Source of the DNA: Pseudomonadota bacterium | GTDB lineage: Bacteria > Pseudomonadota > Gammaproteobacteria > Steroidobacterales > Steroidobacteraceae | Length of the DNA: 64,000 bases | Assembly (NCBI GenBank): GCA_025357635.1 | Contig: JANXOV010000142.1 | Coordinates: 1 to 64,000 of the forward strand | Direction: 5' to 3' | Part shown: positions 17,730-27,020 of the stretch, in pieces | Position numbering within the stretch: position 1 is the first letter of the stretch | Layout of the letters: each line of letters begins with the position of its first letter | Program-made: the position numbers and the translations under genes | The notes under the pieces: model-generated | The model's input: the letters and a program-made list of their open reading frames with translations, nothing else | What the model was told of the DNA's origin: nothing | The model's database searches: none

Positions 17730-18968
17730 TCAGGCCGCGCGCGATGCGGGGGCGGAAGCCGATGACCAGCGCAGCGGCGCAATCGAGGGCAGCACCAACA
17801 CCCAGCCGATGAACCCGAGCAGGCTGACGCCGGCGCTGATGCCGAAGGCCAATTCGAAGCTCCCGGTCCGGTCGACCAGGAACCCGGTGATGGTCGGTGC
17901 GATCAATCCAGCACAGTTGCCGGCCGCGTTCTGCACGCCCACCCAGCGCCCGGTGGCCTGCGTGCCGGCCAGAATCTGCGCGATGGCGAAAATGCCGGGA
18001 TAGGACATGCCGCTGAGCAGCTCGAATATGAACAGCGAGGCCATGGAGCCGGACTGCGGCAGCATCACCACGCCGGCCATGCAGGCGATCCCACCCAGGT
18101 GAGCCAGGGCCATCGGGGCCTTGTAGATCACAGTGGCGCTGCGACCGGCGCGGATCCAGCGGTCGGCGAACCAGCCCATCCCCAGGGCGCCGGCGGCATT
18201 GAGCGCGTACGCCCAGGAGACGATGTCGGACATGGCGCTCATCGAATAGCCGCGCGACTTCACCATGTAGAACGGCAGCCAGGCGAGGATGAAATAATAA
18301 ACGTAGTTGGAGGAGAAATGCCCGAGGCACGTGCCCCACAGCGAGCGCTGCCGCAGGATTTCACCGAACGTCGGCGGCGGGCCGGTGTGCGTGTGCGCAT
18401 CCACCACCGGCGGAATCTTGGTCCGCCGCCACGGCAGCAACCACATCAGCGAGGCCAGGCCAAACACGATGAAAACCATCCGCCAGCCGAATGTCGCCAT
18501 CAGGTGACCGCCAATGAAAGTGCCCACGGCGGGACCCAGCAGGTAGCCAAACGCCATCACGCCGTTGGCCACGCCCAGACGGCTCACCGGCACGGCATTG
18601 GCAATGAGCTTGGTGGCGCAGGGAAAGGACACGCTTTCGCCGATCCCGAGCACCACGCGCAGCGCCAGCAGCATGGTGAAGCTATGCGCGAATCCGGTCA
18701 GCATGGTCGCCACCGACCACAGCGCCACGCCGGCGGCCAGCACGGCCGGCGCGCCGTACCGTTCGGCCAGCCAGCCCGTCGCGGGCATGAAGGGAACGTA
18801 GCCGTAATAAAAAGCGGACAGCAAAATACCGAGCTGGCTCGCCGTGAGCCCCACATCGCTTTGCAGGAGCGGCGCCGCCGTGGCGAGATTGCCGCGGTCG
18901 ACGTAGTTGATGAACATCGCGGCCGTGACCATGAACACCAGCCGGGTTGCAGTTCTGGAATCAGCCAT
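17730..18968 (-). CDS. MFS transporter, anion:cation symporter type
   Basis: 412-aa polytopic protein with about 12 transmembrane helices. INYVDRGNLATAAPLLQSDVGLTASQLGILLSAFYYGY is characteristic of the ACS group (hexuronate, glucarate, phthalate and related organic anions). GWLAERYGAP gives the MFS loop motif. It probably imports an organic acid that the surrounding enzymes degrade. Its ATG overlaps the gntR stop by 8 bp. Confidence 0.88.
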   Translation of the reverse strand: MADSRTATRLVFMVTAAMFINYVDRGNLATAAPLLQSDVGLTASQLGILLSAFYYGYVPFMPATGWLAERYGAPAVLAAGVALWSVATMLTGFAHSFTMLLALRVVLGIGESVSFPCATKLIANAVPVSRLGVANGVMAFGYLLGPAVGTFIGGHLMATFGWRMVFIVFGLASLMWLLPWRRTKIPPVVDAHTHTGPPPTFGEILRQRSLWGTCLGHFSSNYVYYFILAWLPFYMVKSRGYSMSAMSDIVSWAYALNAAGALGMGWFADRWIRAGRSATVIYKAPMALAHLGGIACMAGVVMLPQSGSMASLFIFELLSGMSYPGIFAIAQILAGTQATGRWVGVQNAAGNCAGLIAPTITGFLVDRTGSFELAFGISAGVSLLGFIGWVLVLPSIAPLRWSSASAPASRAA

Positions 18969-19743
18969 GTGCCGTGCTCCGTGCGCGTTTGTGGACGGGC
19001 GCCGGCGCGGCGCCAGGGTGACGAACCTGCTGTGCCTTGCGCGATTGGCGGCGCAGGGCGTTCATGTAATCCGTTAGCGCCGCGCAGGCGGTCTTGGCGT
19101 CGCGCACCTCCAGCCCGGCGCGGATGCGCTCGTGCTGCGCGGCCACCTGCTTTCGGTCGCGATGGCGGAAGATCACCAGATTCACCGCCGGCTGCAGCGA
19201 ATCGAGCAGGCCGGCAGCGGCGAAACTCAGCGCCGGATTGCCCGCCGCTTCCACCAGCGTGCGGTGAAAGCGCACATCGGAGGCGCAGAACTGCACATCC
19301 GCGAGCTGCGCATCGCGCTGCCGGCGGATTTCCTCACTCATGAGGGACAGGTGCGCCTCGGTACGGCGTTTGACGGCCAGCTCGCAGCACACCAGTTCCA
19401 GCGCCTGGCGCGCCTCGGCGATGTCGGGCAGCGCGAATTCACCCAGGGAGACCAGCAGCGTGGCGGCATTGGCCATCGCAAGGCGCGCCTCATCGTGCGT
19501 GGGATGGTTGACGAAAGTACCGCCGGCCGGCCCGCGGCGCGAGCGGATCAGGTTCTGCGCGGCCAGGCGTTTCAATGCCTCGCGGATGGTGGGGCGCGAG
19601 ACGCTGAAGCGTGCGGCCAGTTCCTCCTCGGTGGGCAGGCGCTCGTGCACCTGCAGCCGGCCCTCGAAAATGGCCTCGCGTATTTTCTCCGAAATCTGTT
19701 TGGCGAGGCCCTGCGTGACCAGGCCCTGGTAGTCGATGCTCAT
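18961..19743 (-). CDS. GntR/FadR-family (FCD) transcriptional regulator
   Basis: 260 aa from MSIDYQGLVTQGLAKQISEKIREAI. N-terminal winged helix (about 10-75, with LPTEEELAARFSVSRPTIREALKRLAAQNLIRSRRGPAGGTFV) and a C-terminal FCD ligand-binding domain with the metal or acid-binding Asp and His pattern (SDVRFHRTLVEAAGNPAL; later QHERIRAGLEVRD). It is the first gene of the minus operon and diverges from an acuI-like gene across a perfect operator at 19790-19804. It probably represses both operons until a pathway acid binds. Confidence 0.92.
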   Translation of the reverse strand: MSIDYQGLVTQGLAKQISEKIREAIFEGRLQVHERLPTEEELAARFSVSRPTIREALKRLAAQNLIRSRRGPAGGTFVNHPTHDEARLAMANAATLLVSLGEFALPDIAEARQALELVCCELAVKRRTEAHLSLMSEEIRRQRDAQLADVQFCASDVRFHRTLVEAAGNPALSFAAAGLLDSLQPAVNLVIFRHRDRKQVAAQHERIRAGLEVRDAKTACAALTDYMNALRRQSRKAQQVRHPGAAPAPVHKRARSTAHG

Positions 19744-19789
19744 CCAGGCTCGATTCTTAAGTTGTGTAGACGGTGGAAAATACTCTACC

Positions 19790-19804
19790 ATTTGTCTGAC
19801 AAAT
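19790..19804. promoter_or_regulatory. FadR-class operator between two divergent catabolic operons
   Basis: ATTTGTCTGACAAAT is a perfect 7-1-7 palindrome and contains the sequence TTGTCTGACAA, matching the GntR-FCD consensus TNGTNNNACNA. It lies 47 bp from the gntR start and 28 bp from the acuI-like start, so one bound dimer could block both promoters. Confidence 0.8.
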
Positions 19805-19831
19805 ATTGAAACAGCTGACGCGAGGCCTCTC

Positions 19832-20818
19832 ATGTTCAAGGCTCTGGTAGTGGAGGGCGCCGCAAATGGCGGCAGCGCCGCGGTGCGCGAGCTCGACGAG
19901 TCGGCCCTGCCGGCCGGCGATGTGACGGTCGCGGTCGACTGCTCGACCATCAACTACAAGGACGGCCTGGTCATCACCGGCGCCGGCGGTCTGGTGAAGA
20001 AGTACCCGCATGTGCCGGGCATTGATTTCGCCGGCAAGGTCCTGCACAGCGGCCACCCCGATTACAAGCCGGGCGATGCCGTGCTGCTCACCGGGTGGCG
20101 CGTTGGCGAAGTGCAATGGGGTGGGCTTGCGCAAAAGGCGCGTGTCAAAGGCGAGTGGCTGGTGCCGCTGCCCGCGGGCTTGAGCGCGCGGCAGTGCATG
20201 GCCATCGGCACCGCCGGGTTCACCGCGATGCTCGCCGTCATGGCGCTCGAGTCGCAGGGACTCGCACCGGGCGCGGGCGAAGTGCTGGTGACCGGGGCTG
20301 CGGGCGGCGTCGGTTCGGTTGCCGTGGCGATTCTCGCGCAGCGCGGCTATCAGGTGGTGGCCTCGACCGGCCGCGCCGACACCCACGACTACTTGAAAGG
20401 CCTGGGCGCGCACACGGTCATCGACCGCTCGCCGTTTGCGGACGCGCCAGCCCGTCCTTTGGAAGGCGAGCGCTGGTCCGGCTGCGTCGACTCCGTGGGC
20501 GGCAATACGCTGGCTCGCGTATTGGCGCAGACGCGCTACGGATGTTCAGTGGCGGCGGTGGGCCTGGCCGGCGGCAGCAAGCTCGACCATACCGTCATCC
20601 CCTTTTTGCTGCGCGGCGTCAACCTGCTGGGCATCGACTCGGTGATGTGTCCGATGCCGCGGCGGCTGCAGGCGTGGCAGCGCATCGTGCGCGATCTGCC
20701 CGTCGCCCGGTTGGATGCGATGATCGTGGATGCTGGCCTTGCCGACGCGCCGCGATTGGCTGCGGACATTCTCAAGGGTCAGGTGCGCGGCCGCGTGGTC
20801 ATCAACGTCAATGCCTGA
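19832..20818 (+). CDS. AcuI/YhdH-type NADPH-dependent acrylyl-CoA reductase-like protein
   Basis: 328-aa MDR family protein. Starts at MFKALVVEG, since codons further upstream run through the operator. It shares with YhdH/AcuI the pattern STINYKDGLVITG, VPGIDFAGKV, GWRVGEVQWGG and the cofactor motif VTGAAGGVGSVAVAIL (about 150). AcuI reduces acryloyl-CoA to propionyl-CoA. Here the location beside sugar-acid-type genes leaves the true substrate open. Next gene follows after 10 bp. Confidence 0.87.
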   Translation: MFKALVVEGAANGGSAAVRELDESALPAGDVTVAVDCSTINYKDGLVITGAGGLVKKYPHVPGIDFAGKVLHSGHPDYKPGDAVLLTGWRVGEVQWGGLAQKARVKGEWLVPLPAGLSARQCMAIGTAGFTAMLAVMALESQGLAPGAGEVLVTGAAGGVGSVAVAILAQRGYQVVASTGRADTHDYLKGLGAHTVIDRSPFADAPARPLEGERWSGCVDSVGGNTLARVLAQTRYGCSVAAVGLAGGSKLDHTVIPFLLRGVNLLGIDSVMCPMPRRLQAWQRIVRDLPVARLDAMIVDAGLADAPRLAADILKGQVRGRVVINVNA

Positions 20819-20828
20819 GGTGCAGAAA

Positions 20829-22196
20829 ATGCTCAAGCGTATTCCCGAAGCGGCGCGCAGCGTCGATGTGGTATTGGAAACCGACGTGCTGGTGGTCGGC
20901 AGCGGTCCGGGCGGACTGGCCGCCGCATTGGCCTCGGCGCGCGCCGGCGCGCGCACCGCACTGCTGGATCGCCATGGCTGTTTCGGCGGCAACATCACTC
21001 AGGTGGGCGTCGAGGGATTTGCCTGGTACCGTCACGAGGCCACCGTGGACTGCGAGGGCATCGGCATCGAGTTCGAGGAGCGCGCCAAGGCCATGGGCGC
21101 CGCCATGCCCGAACCGCAATCCATCAGTCACGCCCTGGATGCCGAGATGTTCAAGTACGTCGCCGACGTGCTGGTGCAGGAAGCGGGCATCACGCCGCTG
21201 CTGCACCGGCTGTGCGTGGCACCGATACTCGACAACGGCGTGATCCGCGGCGTCATCACCGAAAGCAAATCCGGGCGTGAGGCCATACTCGCCCAGCGCG
21301 TCATCGACGCCACCGGCGATGCCGACATCGCCGCGCGTTGCGGCGCGCCGGTGCACAAGACGCCGAAGGAAGAAATGATGGCGGTGTCGGTGATGTTTTC
21401 AATGAGCGGGGTCAACAAGCAGCGCTTCATCGAGCAGATCAAGGCCGATCCTCAGACCTACAAGGACTGGACCGGCAACGGCGAGTGGGACATCACCACC
21501 ACCGGCAAGGAAGACGCGTTGTTCTCGCCGTTTCTGCGCAAGCCGTTTAAACAGGCGGTGGCGGCGGGACTGATTCCCGCCAGCTTGAGCACCATCGCCG
21601 GTACCTGGGGCACGGTCAGCGATCAGGGTGACCTGACGTATCTGAACCTGGTGCATGTGCCGCGCATCGACGGAACCAATGCGGACGATCTCACCGCCGG
21701 CGAGATCGAAGGACGGCGGCAGGCCATCCACGCGGTCGAGGCGCTGCGGCGCTTCATGCCCGGCTGCGAAACCGCGAAACTGCGCAACTTCGGCATGACG
21801 CTGGGCATCCGCGACACGCGCAAGATCGATGCGCTGTACAACCTGACCGCCACCGACGTGCGCGAGCAGGGCCGTTTCGATGATGCCATCGGCATTTTCC
21901 CGGAGTTCATCGACGGCTACGGCATTCTGATTCTGCCCACGACGGGACGCTATTTTCATGTGCCCTACCGCTCGCTGGTGCCCAAGGGCGTGGGCAACCT
22001 GCTGGTGGCCGGACGCAGCATCGGCGGCGATAAGACTTCGCACGCGGCGGTTCGAAACATGATGTGCTGTGCCGTGGCCGGACAAGGAGCCGGCGTCGCG
22101 GCGGCCGTTTCACTGCAGACCGGTCAGCCGTTCGAGCGGCTAGACCTCGCTGCGGTTCAGCGCGAATTGAAGCGGCAGGGCGCGCGCATTCATTAG
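20829..22196 (+). CDS. FAD-dependent oxidoreductase (FAD_oxidored type)
   Basis: 455 aa. I start at ATG 20829, which has GAGG 8 nt upstream; the ATG at 20811 inside the previous gene is the alternative. FAD motif VLVVGSGPGGLAAALASARAG near the N-terminus, then RHGCFGGNITQVGVEGFAW and DATGDADIAARCGAP, which place it in the FAD_oxidored family rather than fumarate reductases. The C-terminal GNLLVAGRSIGGDKTSHAAVRNMM is the second FAD contact. Members often sit in sugar-acid or heterocycle degradation clusters. Substrate unknown. Cotranscribed with its neighbours. Confidence 0.85.
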   Translation: MLKRIPEAARSVDVVLETDVLVVGSGPGGLAAALASARAGARTALLDRHGCFGGNITQVGVEGFAWYRHEATVDCEGIGIEFEERAKAMGAAMPEPQSISHALDAEMFKYVADVLVQEAGITPLLHRLCVAPILDNGVIRGVITESKSGREAILAQRVIDATGDADIAARCGAPVHKTPKEEMMAVSVMFSMSGVNKQRFIEQIKADPQTYKDWTGNGEWDITTTGKEDALFSPFLRKPFKQAVAAGLIPASLSTIAGTWGTVSDQGDLTYLNLVHVPRIDGTNADDLTAGEIEGRRQAIHAVEALRRFMPGCETAKLRNFGMTLGIRDTRKIDALYNLTATDVREQGRFDDAIGIFPEFIDGYGILILPTTGRYFHVPYRSLVPKGVGNLLVAGRSIGGDKTSHAAVRNMMCCAVAGQGAGVAAAVSLQTGQPFERLDLAAVQRELKRQGARIH

Positions 22197-22220
22197 GCAG
22201 CGCTGGGCTGGTAGAGCGTC

Positions 22221-23330
22221 ATGATCAAGATTGGAAAACTCGAAACCTTCACCAACGAATTTGTCTGCTTCGTCAAGCTCAGCACCGATTCGGGCGCGGT
22301 GGGCTGGGGCCAGACCTCCACCTATAACGCCGACATCACGGCGAGCATTTTTCACCGCCAGGTCGCACCCTGGGCGTTGGGCATGAACGCCATGGACATC
22401 GACGCACTGGTGGCACGGATCGAGGAGCGCGAACACAAGTATCCGGGCAGCTATCGCTGCCGCGCCATGGCCGGCCTGGACACGGCGCTGTGGGACTTGC
22501 GCGGCAGGCTCGAGGGCAAACCGGTGGTGGAACTGCTGGGCGGCAAGCCGCGGCAGTTGCGCGCGTATGCCTCATCGATGAAGCGCGACATATCACCGGA
22601 TGACGAGGCGGCGCGACTCGTGCGGCTGCGCGATGAACAAGGATTCGATGCCTTTAAGTGGCGCGTGGCCGCGGAGTGCGGACGCGACGTGGACGAATGG
22701 CCCGGCCGCACCGAGGCCATCGTGCCGCGCGTTGCGCGCGCGCTGGGCGATGGGTGCGCGAAGCTCGTCGATGCGAACAGTGGGTTTTCGCCGCAGCGCG
22801 CGATCGAAATCGGACGGCTGCTGGCCGCCGAGGGCGTCGGCCATTTCGAGGAGCCGTGTCCCTATTGGGAACTCGAGCAGACCAAACAGGTGGCCGACGC
22901 TCTCGACATTGACGTCACCGGCGGAGAGCAGGATTGGGATCTGGCCACCTGGCGCCGCATGATCGACATGCGCGCGGTGGACGTGGTGCAGCCGGATGTG
23001 ATGTACATGGGCGGAATGATGCGCACCTTGCGGGTGGCGCGCATGGCCGCCGAGGCTGGCCTGCCGTGCACACCGCACAGCGCCAACCTGTCGCTGGTGA
23101 CGATCTGCACCATGCATCTGCTGGGGGCCATTCCCAATGCCGGCAAGTATCTGGAATTCTCGATCGAGGGGCCGGATTACTATCCCTGGCAGGAAGAACT
23201 TTTTCTGGGTGATCCTTTCGCGATTCGCGATGGCTGTGTGACGATCCCGGCGGAACCCGGCTGGGGCGTGCAGATCAATCCTGAATGGCTCGGGCGAGCC
23301 GCGCATCAGGTCAGTCAGTTACCGGGCTAG
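22221..23330 (+). CDS. Enolase-superfamily dehydratase/racemase (mandelate racemase group)
   Basis: 369 aa. Residues consistent with the mandelate racemase group: a KxR base in DAFKWRV (about 147), metal ligands in [16 protein letters not shown] and TGGEQDWD (Asp, Glu, Glu), and the catalytic His in PHSANLSL, with [11 protein letters not shown] after it. Group members dehydrate or racemise hydroxy acids, commonly sugar acids, which agrees with the ACS-type transporter across the operator. Exact substrate cannot be deduced by eye. The gene closes the plus-strand operon. Confidence 0.88.
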   Translation: MIKIGKLETFTNEFVCFVKLSTDSGAVGWGQTSTYNADITASIFHRQVAPWALGMNAMDIDALVARIEEREHKYPGSYRCRAMAGLDTALWDLRGRLEGKPVVELLGGKPRQLRAYASSMKRDISPDDEAARLVRLRDEQGFDAFKWRVAAECGRDVDEWPGRTEAIVPRVARALGDGCAKLVDANSGFSPQRAIEIGRLLAAEGVGHFEEPCPYWELEQTKQVADALDIDVTGGEQDWDLATWRRMIDMRAVDVVQPDVMYMGGMMRTLRVARMAAEAGLPCTPHSANLSLVTICTMHLLGAIPNAGKYLEFSIEGPDYYPWQEELFLGDPFAIRDGCVTIPAEPGWGVQINPEWLGRAAHQVSQLPG

Positions 23331-23336
23331 TCCCGA

Positions 23337-23450
23337 TCAGCGCGCCTCATAGTTGAAATCCGCCACCCGGCGCGTGCCGCGCGGATCTGCTGCAGCGATG
23401 CCGGACAAGAGGATCAATGCGACCAGCATCACGTTTGCGATTTTACTCAT
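23337..23450 (-). CDS. Small exported peptide overlapping the kinase stop
   Basis: 37-aa frame beginning MSKIANVMLVALILLSGIAA, a good signal peptide, with only about 15 residues after it (ending VADFNYEAR). Its ATG overlaps the kinase stop codon (ATGAGTAA), so it could be translationally coupled. Too short for homology by eye. It may be a secreted signal or accessory peptide of the kinase system, or chance. Confidence 0.4.
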   Translation of the reverse strand: MSKIANVMLVALILLSGIAAADPRGTRRVADFNYEAR

Positions 23451-26292
23451 CGAGTTCTTTGAGATGTCTGGCGACCCTCGCGGGCGCTTCGGCGTAGTCG
23501 CCTCCCAGCGCATCCGTGCGCCGCAGGTCATTCCAGATAGCCAGGCTCATTTGATAATAGCCGCGCGCGGCGTCGCGAGAGGTGGCGTAGCGGTCGGTTG
23601 GCCAGGGACCGCCACGCCGTGCGCACAGTGCCGCGAGCTTCTCGTACAGACGAGCCGATACTATTTGCCAGTCGCCGTTGCCCGGGTCGGCGGCGACGGC
23701 GCTTTCGCTGTCCGCGGCGCCCTGAAGGTAGTCGCTCAGCGCCGCGCGTTGACTGCCGAGGGCAACGTGAACATCGCCCGCCAGCATTCGGATCTCGGAC
23801 AGATCGGAGCGGGCGGCCATGTCTTTCGGATTCCGTTTCACGGAAGTCATGGCGAGCTGCGTTGCGTGCTGCACAGCATCCAATGCGCCGCGATGATCCG
23901 CTCTTTTCTCCAATATCTGGGTCAGCAGAAAATACAGGGTTTGCAAATCGGACTGGGTCACCGCGCTGCCGGGCGCCGCTTTGTCCTCCGCCAGCACCAA
24001 CTCCATGGCGTGGCGCGTGTTGGCAAGCGCATCGCCGCTGTCGCCAAGCTCCAATTGCAGGTGGGCGACTTTGTAGTAGTCCACATACACGTCGCGCCGC
24101 GCCAGGTGGTTGCGCGGATCATCGCGTGCGGCCTGTTCATCCTCGGCGATGAACTGCTGTTCAATGGCAAGCGCTGCCCGCTTGCCGCCCATTTGCTTCA
24201 ACTCCTCGGCAATCATTGCGTTGGCGACGGCAAGATCGCGTCGCGACTGCGCATTCGTGGGCATCAGCAAGGACTGGAACATGTCACGCGCGCTGCGCGC
24301 GCTGGCCAGCGCCTCGGGCAGCCGCCGCATCCTGTCGTAGCCGTTGGCCAGATGCACATGGGCAATGGCACGCTCCCGCAGAGTCTGCCGATCCGACGGA
24401 TCCTCCCGCAGGACATCGGTGTCCAATGCGATCGCCCTCTGGTAGGCGCTGATGGCCCCGGCGATATCCGCGCCTTTGAGGAGGGTGTCCGCATAGCTGA
24501 CGTTGAGCGCGGCAAATTGTCTGCGCGCCTTTTTATCTGGCCGGCTCAGCGTCGCGAGCAGCGCAATGGCTTTGCGATGCAGATCGACAGCTTGCGCAAA
24601 ATGTCCGGTGGCATTGAGCAGATCGGCTTTCTCGCCATAGGCTTTTGCCAGTTCGATGCGCAGGTCCTGATCCTTGGGTGCGCGCCGGATGAGATCCTCG
24701 AACAGTGCGATGGCCTTGTCGATGCTTTGCAGTGCGCCGGCATATTCTCCCAGACTGTCGCGATTCGGGGCTCCTTGCACATCCGCGACCTTGACGTAGG
24801 CGCTCGCCAGTTCGTGGCGCAAAGAGGCGTCCTGGTCTGATTCCCTTGCGAGGCTGTCCAGATACAGCAAGGCCCGCTTGACCAGCATCTCGCGTGCCGG
24901 GGTTGATCCGGCCAGGGGGCGGATGGCATCGTGAAATTCGAACAAGAAAGAAGTCGCGAGCTGGCGCACGTCGTTGAAGCGCTGCTCGGCTCGGCGCGCA
25001 TTGCGGGTCGCCAGATGCGCCTGGTGAACGGTGCTGACCACGCCGCCGATCAGAGTCAGCAGCACCAATGCCGCGGCGGCCGCTTTGCCCTTGTGACGCA
25101 CGAGAAATTTTCCGGTGCTGTAGCCGAAGGATCCTTGCGCAGCGCTGACCGGCCTGCCGGCCAGGTGATGTTCGATGTCCCGGGCCAATTGCTCGACCGA
25201 GCTGTAGCGGTCCGCCGGCTCTTTGCGCATGGCCTTGAGAACGATGTGGTCCAGGTCACCCGCCAGACGGCGCTTGAGCCGCCCCGGTGTATCTTCCTGA
25301 GCGCTGGCGATGCTGCCTGTGGTCCTTGCGTCCGCATCGTGCGCCGAGGCAGCGGAGACGATGGTGCTCGGTCGGGTCGGTTCGATCTCACAAATGGCGC
25401 GCGCCAGGGCATGTTGCGCCGTCTGCTTCGGACCGTACGGTGAATGACCGGTCAGCAATCGGTACAGCACGACGCCCAAGGAGTAGACGTCCGTTGCCGT
25501 GGTGATGGGCTGACCTTTGATCTGTTCGGGGCTCGCGTACTCGGGCGTCAACGCGTTGAGCAGAGTGACCGACGCATCCAGCGTGGTATCGAGCAGACGT
25601 GCGATGCCAAAGTCCAGCAGTTTGGGTTGTCCGTCCGGCGTGACGAGAATGTTGCTGGGTTTGATATCGCGGTGAACGACGAGCCGCTGATGTGCGTATT
25701 GCACCGCCGCGCAGACGCGCAGAAAAATCCGCAGCCGTTCGGTGACGCTCAATTTTTCAGCGTCGCAGAATTGATCGATGGGTGTCCCGGCCACGAGTTC
25801 GATGACCAGATACGGCGCGCCCTCCGGCGTCGTGCCGCCATCGAGCAGCCGCGCGATATTGGGATGCTCGAGACTGGCCAGAATCTGCCGTTCCTGCCGC
25901 AGGCGCGCGATGACCAGCTCGCTGTCAATTCCGCTGCGCACCAGTTTGATGGCCACCTCAGCCTGGTACTGGCCATCGGCCCGCGCTGCGCGGTAGACCT
26001 CGCCCATTCCGCCATGGCCGATGAGATCCAGAATCTGATAGGCGCCGATGCGGCTGCCGATCCGCGATATCCGCGCCGGTTCCGGCCCCGGGTCATCCAG
26101 AAGCCGCATGGCCGGGATTTCCAGAAATTGTTCGCCGGCTTGCGCTGCGCTGGCCAGCAGCGATTCGACTTCCCGCCGCAAGCCGTCATCTGCGGCGCAG
26201 GCCGCATCCAGGTAGGCAGCACGTGCATCACCCTGCAGCGCGCTGGCCGGCTCGAACACCGCCCGCACCTGCCGCCAGCGCTCAGGATTCAT
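23443..26292 (-). CDS. Transmembrane Ser/Thr protein kinase with TPR repeats
   Basis: 949 aa, started at the ATG overlapping the sigma-factor stop (ATGA). Short N-terminal helical region, kinase domain about 84-360 (glycine loop IGHGGMGEVY, Lys116, HRDIKPSN at 207-214, DFG at 227-229, APE-like SPEQ), a transmembrane helix near 395-415 (ALVLLTLIGGVVSTV), then a long exported-side TPR array to the C-terminus. This resembles PknB/HipA-unrelated receptor kinases paired with ECF sigma factors. The kinase probably senses through its TPR region and controls the upstream sigma factor or other targets. Confidence 0.92.
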   Translation of the reverse strand: MNPERWRQVRAVFEPASALQGDARAAYLDAACAADDGLRREVESLLASAAQAGEQFLEIPAMRLLDDPGPEPARISRIGSRIGAYQILDLIGHGGMGEVYRAARADGQYQAEVAIKLVRSGIDSELVIARLRQERQILASLEHPNIARLLDGGTTPEGAPYLVIELVAGTPIDQFCDAEKLSVTERLRIFLRVCAAVQYAHQRLVVHRDIKPSNILVTPDGQPKLLDFGIARLLDTTLDASVTLLNALTPEYASPEQIKGQPITTATDVYSLGVVLYRLLTGHSPYGPKQTAQHALARAICEIEPTRPSTIVSAASAHDADARTTGSIASAQEDTPGRLKRRLAGDLDHIVLKAMRKEPADRYSSVEQLARDIEHHLAGRPVSAAQGSFGYSTGKFLVRHKGKAAAAALVLLTLIGGVVSTVHQAHLATRNARRAEQRFNDVRQLATSFLFEFHDAIRPLAGSTPAREMLVKRALLYLDSLARESDQDASLRHELASAYVKVADVQGAPNRDSLGEYAGALQSIDKAIALFEDLIRRAPKDQDLRIELAKAYGEKADLLNATGHFAQAVDLHRKAIALLATLSRPDKKARRQFAALNVSYADTLLKGADIAGAISAYQRAIALDTDVLREDPSDRQTLRERAIAHVHLANGYDRMRRLPEALASARSARDMFQSLLMPTNAQSRRDLAVANAMIAEELKQMGGKRAALAIEQQFIAEDEQAARDDPRNHLARRDVYVDYYKVAHLQLELGDSGDALANTRHAMELVLAEDKAAPGSAVTQSDLQTLYFLLTQILEKRADHRGALDAVQHATQLAMTSVKRNPKDMAARSDLSEIRMLAGDVHVALGSQRAALSDYLQGAADSESAVAADPGNGDWQIVSARLYEKLAALCARRGGPWPTDRYATSRDAARGYYQMSLAIWNDLRRTDALGGDYAEAPARVARHLKELDE

Positions 26293-26858
26293 GCCGGATC
26301 CGCCCGGTTCAGTTCGCGATACAGCCACACGCGCGCGGTGCTCCAATCGCGCTTGACCGTGGCCGGCGAGACATTCAGTGCCTCGGCGGCGTCCTCGATC
26401 GAAAGACCGGCAAAAAAGCGCAGTTCAACCACCTGGCTTTGTTGCGCGTCGATGGCAGCCAGTGTCCGCAGCGCATCGTCGAGCGCGACCACATCCAGCG
26501 CCTCACTATCGGGTGTGTCGAAGGCTGCGCTCAAGGTCACCTTGATCACCCCCGCGCCGCGCTTCGAAGCGCCACGGCTGCGCGCGTAGTCCACCAGAAT
26601 CTGACGCATCAGCCGGGCTGCGATGCCCAAGAAGTGCGCGCGATTGCGAAAGGCCGGCGCATGGCCGCCGCTGAGCCGCAAATAGGCTTCGTGCACGAGC
26701 GCCGTGCTTTGCAGCGTGTGATTGCTGCGTTCTTGCCGCAGATAGCCGTGGGCAATCTGGCGCAGCTCTTTATACATAAGCGGCAAAAGCGTCTCGAGCG
26801 ACGCGGCATTGTCCGACGGTGCGGCGGGAAGCGGTGAATCCTCGTTCTCGTTGTTCAT
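26289..26858 (-). CDS. ECF-type RNA polymerase sigma factor
   Basis: 189 aa from MNNENEDSPLP; an alternative GTG/ATG pair 30 bp upstream would add 10 residues. Regions 2 and 4 are visible: LPLMYKELRQIAHGYLRQER.. and a C-terminal helix-turn-helix FFAGLSIEDAAEALNVSPATVKRDW. The TALVHEAYLRL stretch is typical of the ECF subgroup that is encoded beside TPR Ser/Thr kinases. Coupled to the kinase by an ATGA overlap. It diverges from the PKD protein, a possible target. Confidence 0.9.
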   Translation of the reverse strand: MNNENEDSPLPAAPSDNAASLETLLPLMYKELRQIAHGYLRQERSNHTLQSTALVHEAYLRLSGGHAPAFRNRAHFLGIAARLMRQILVDYARSRGASKRGAGVIKVTLSAAFDTPDSEALDVVALDDALRTLAAIDAQQSQVVELRFFAGLSIEDAAEALNVSPATVKRDWSTARVWLYRELNRADPA

Positions 26859-27020
26859 GTCCCTTGCGCCCGCCAGCTCGAACATCACCCGATTCAGCCG
26901 AAGTGTAGCGCAAGTGCCATTTCTTGCAGGCGATGAGCTGTTTCGGGGAGGAATTGCGCATTACTTGGTAGTTGAGCGTCAATTCGACCGCTCATCGCGG
27001 TCATGGGCGGGAGAATCAAA

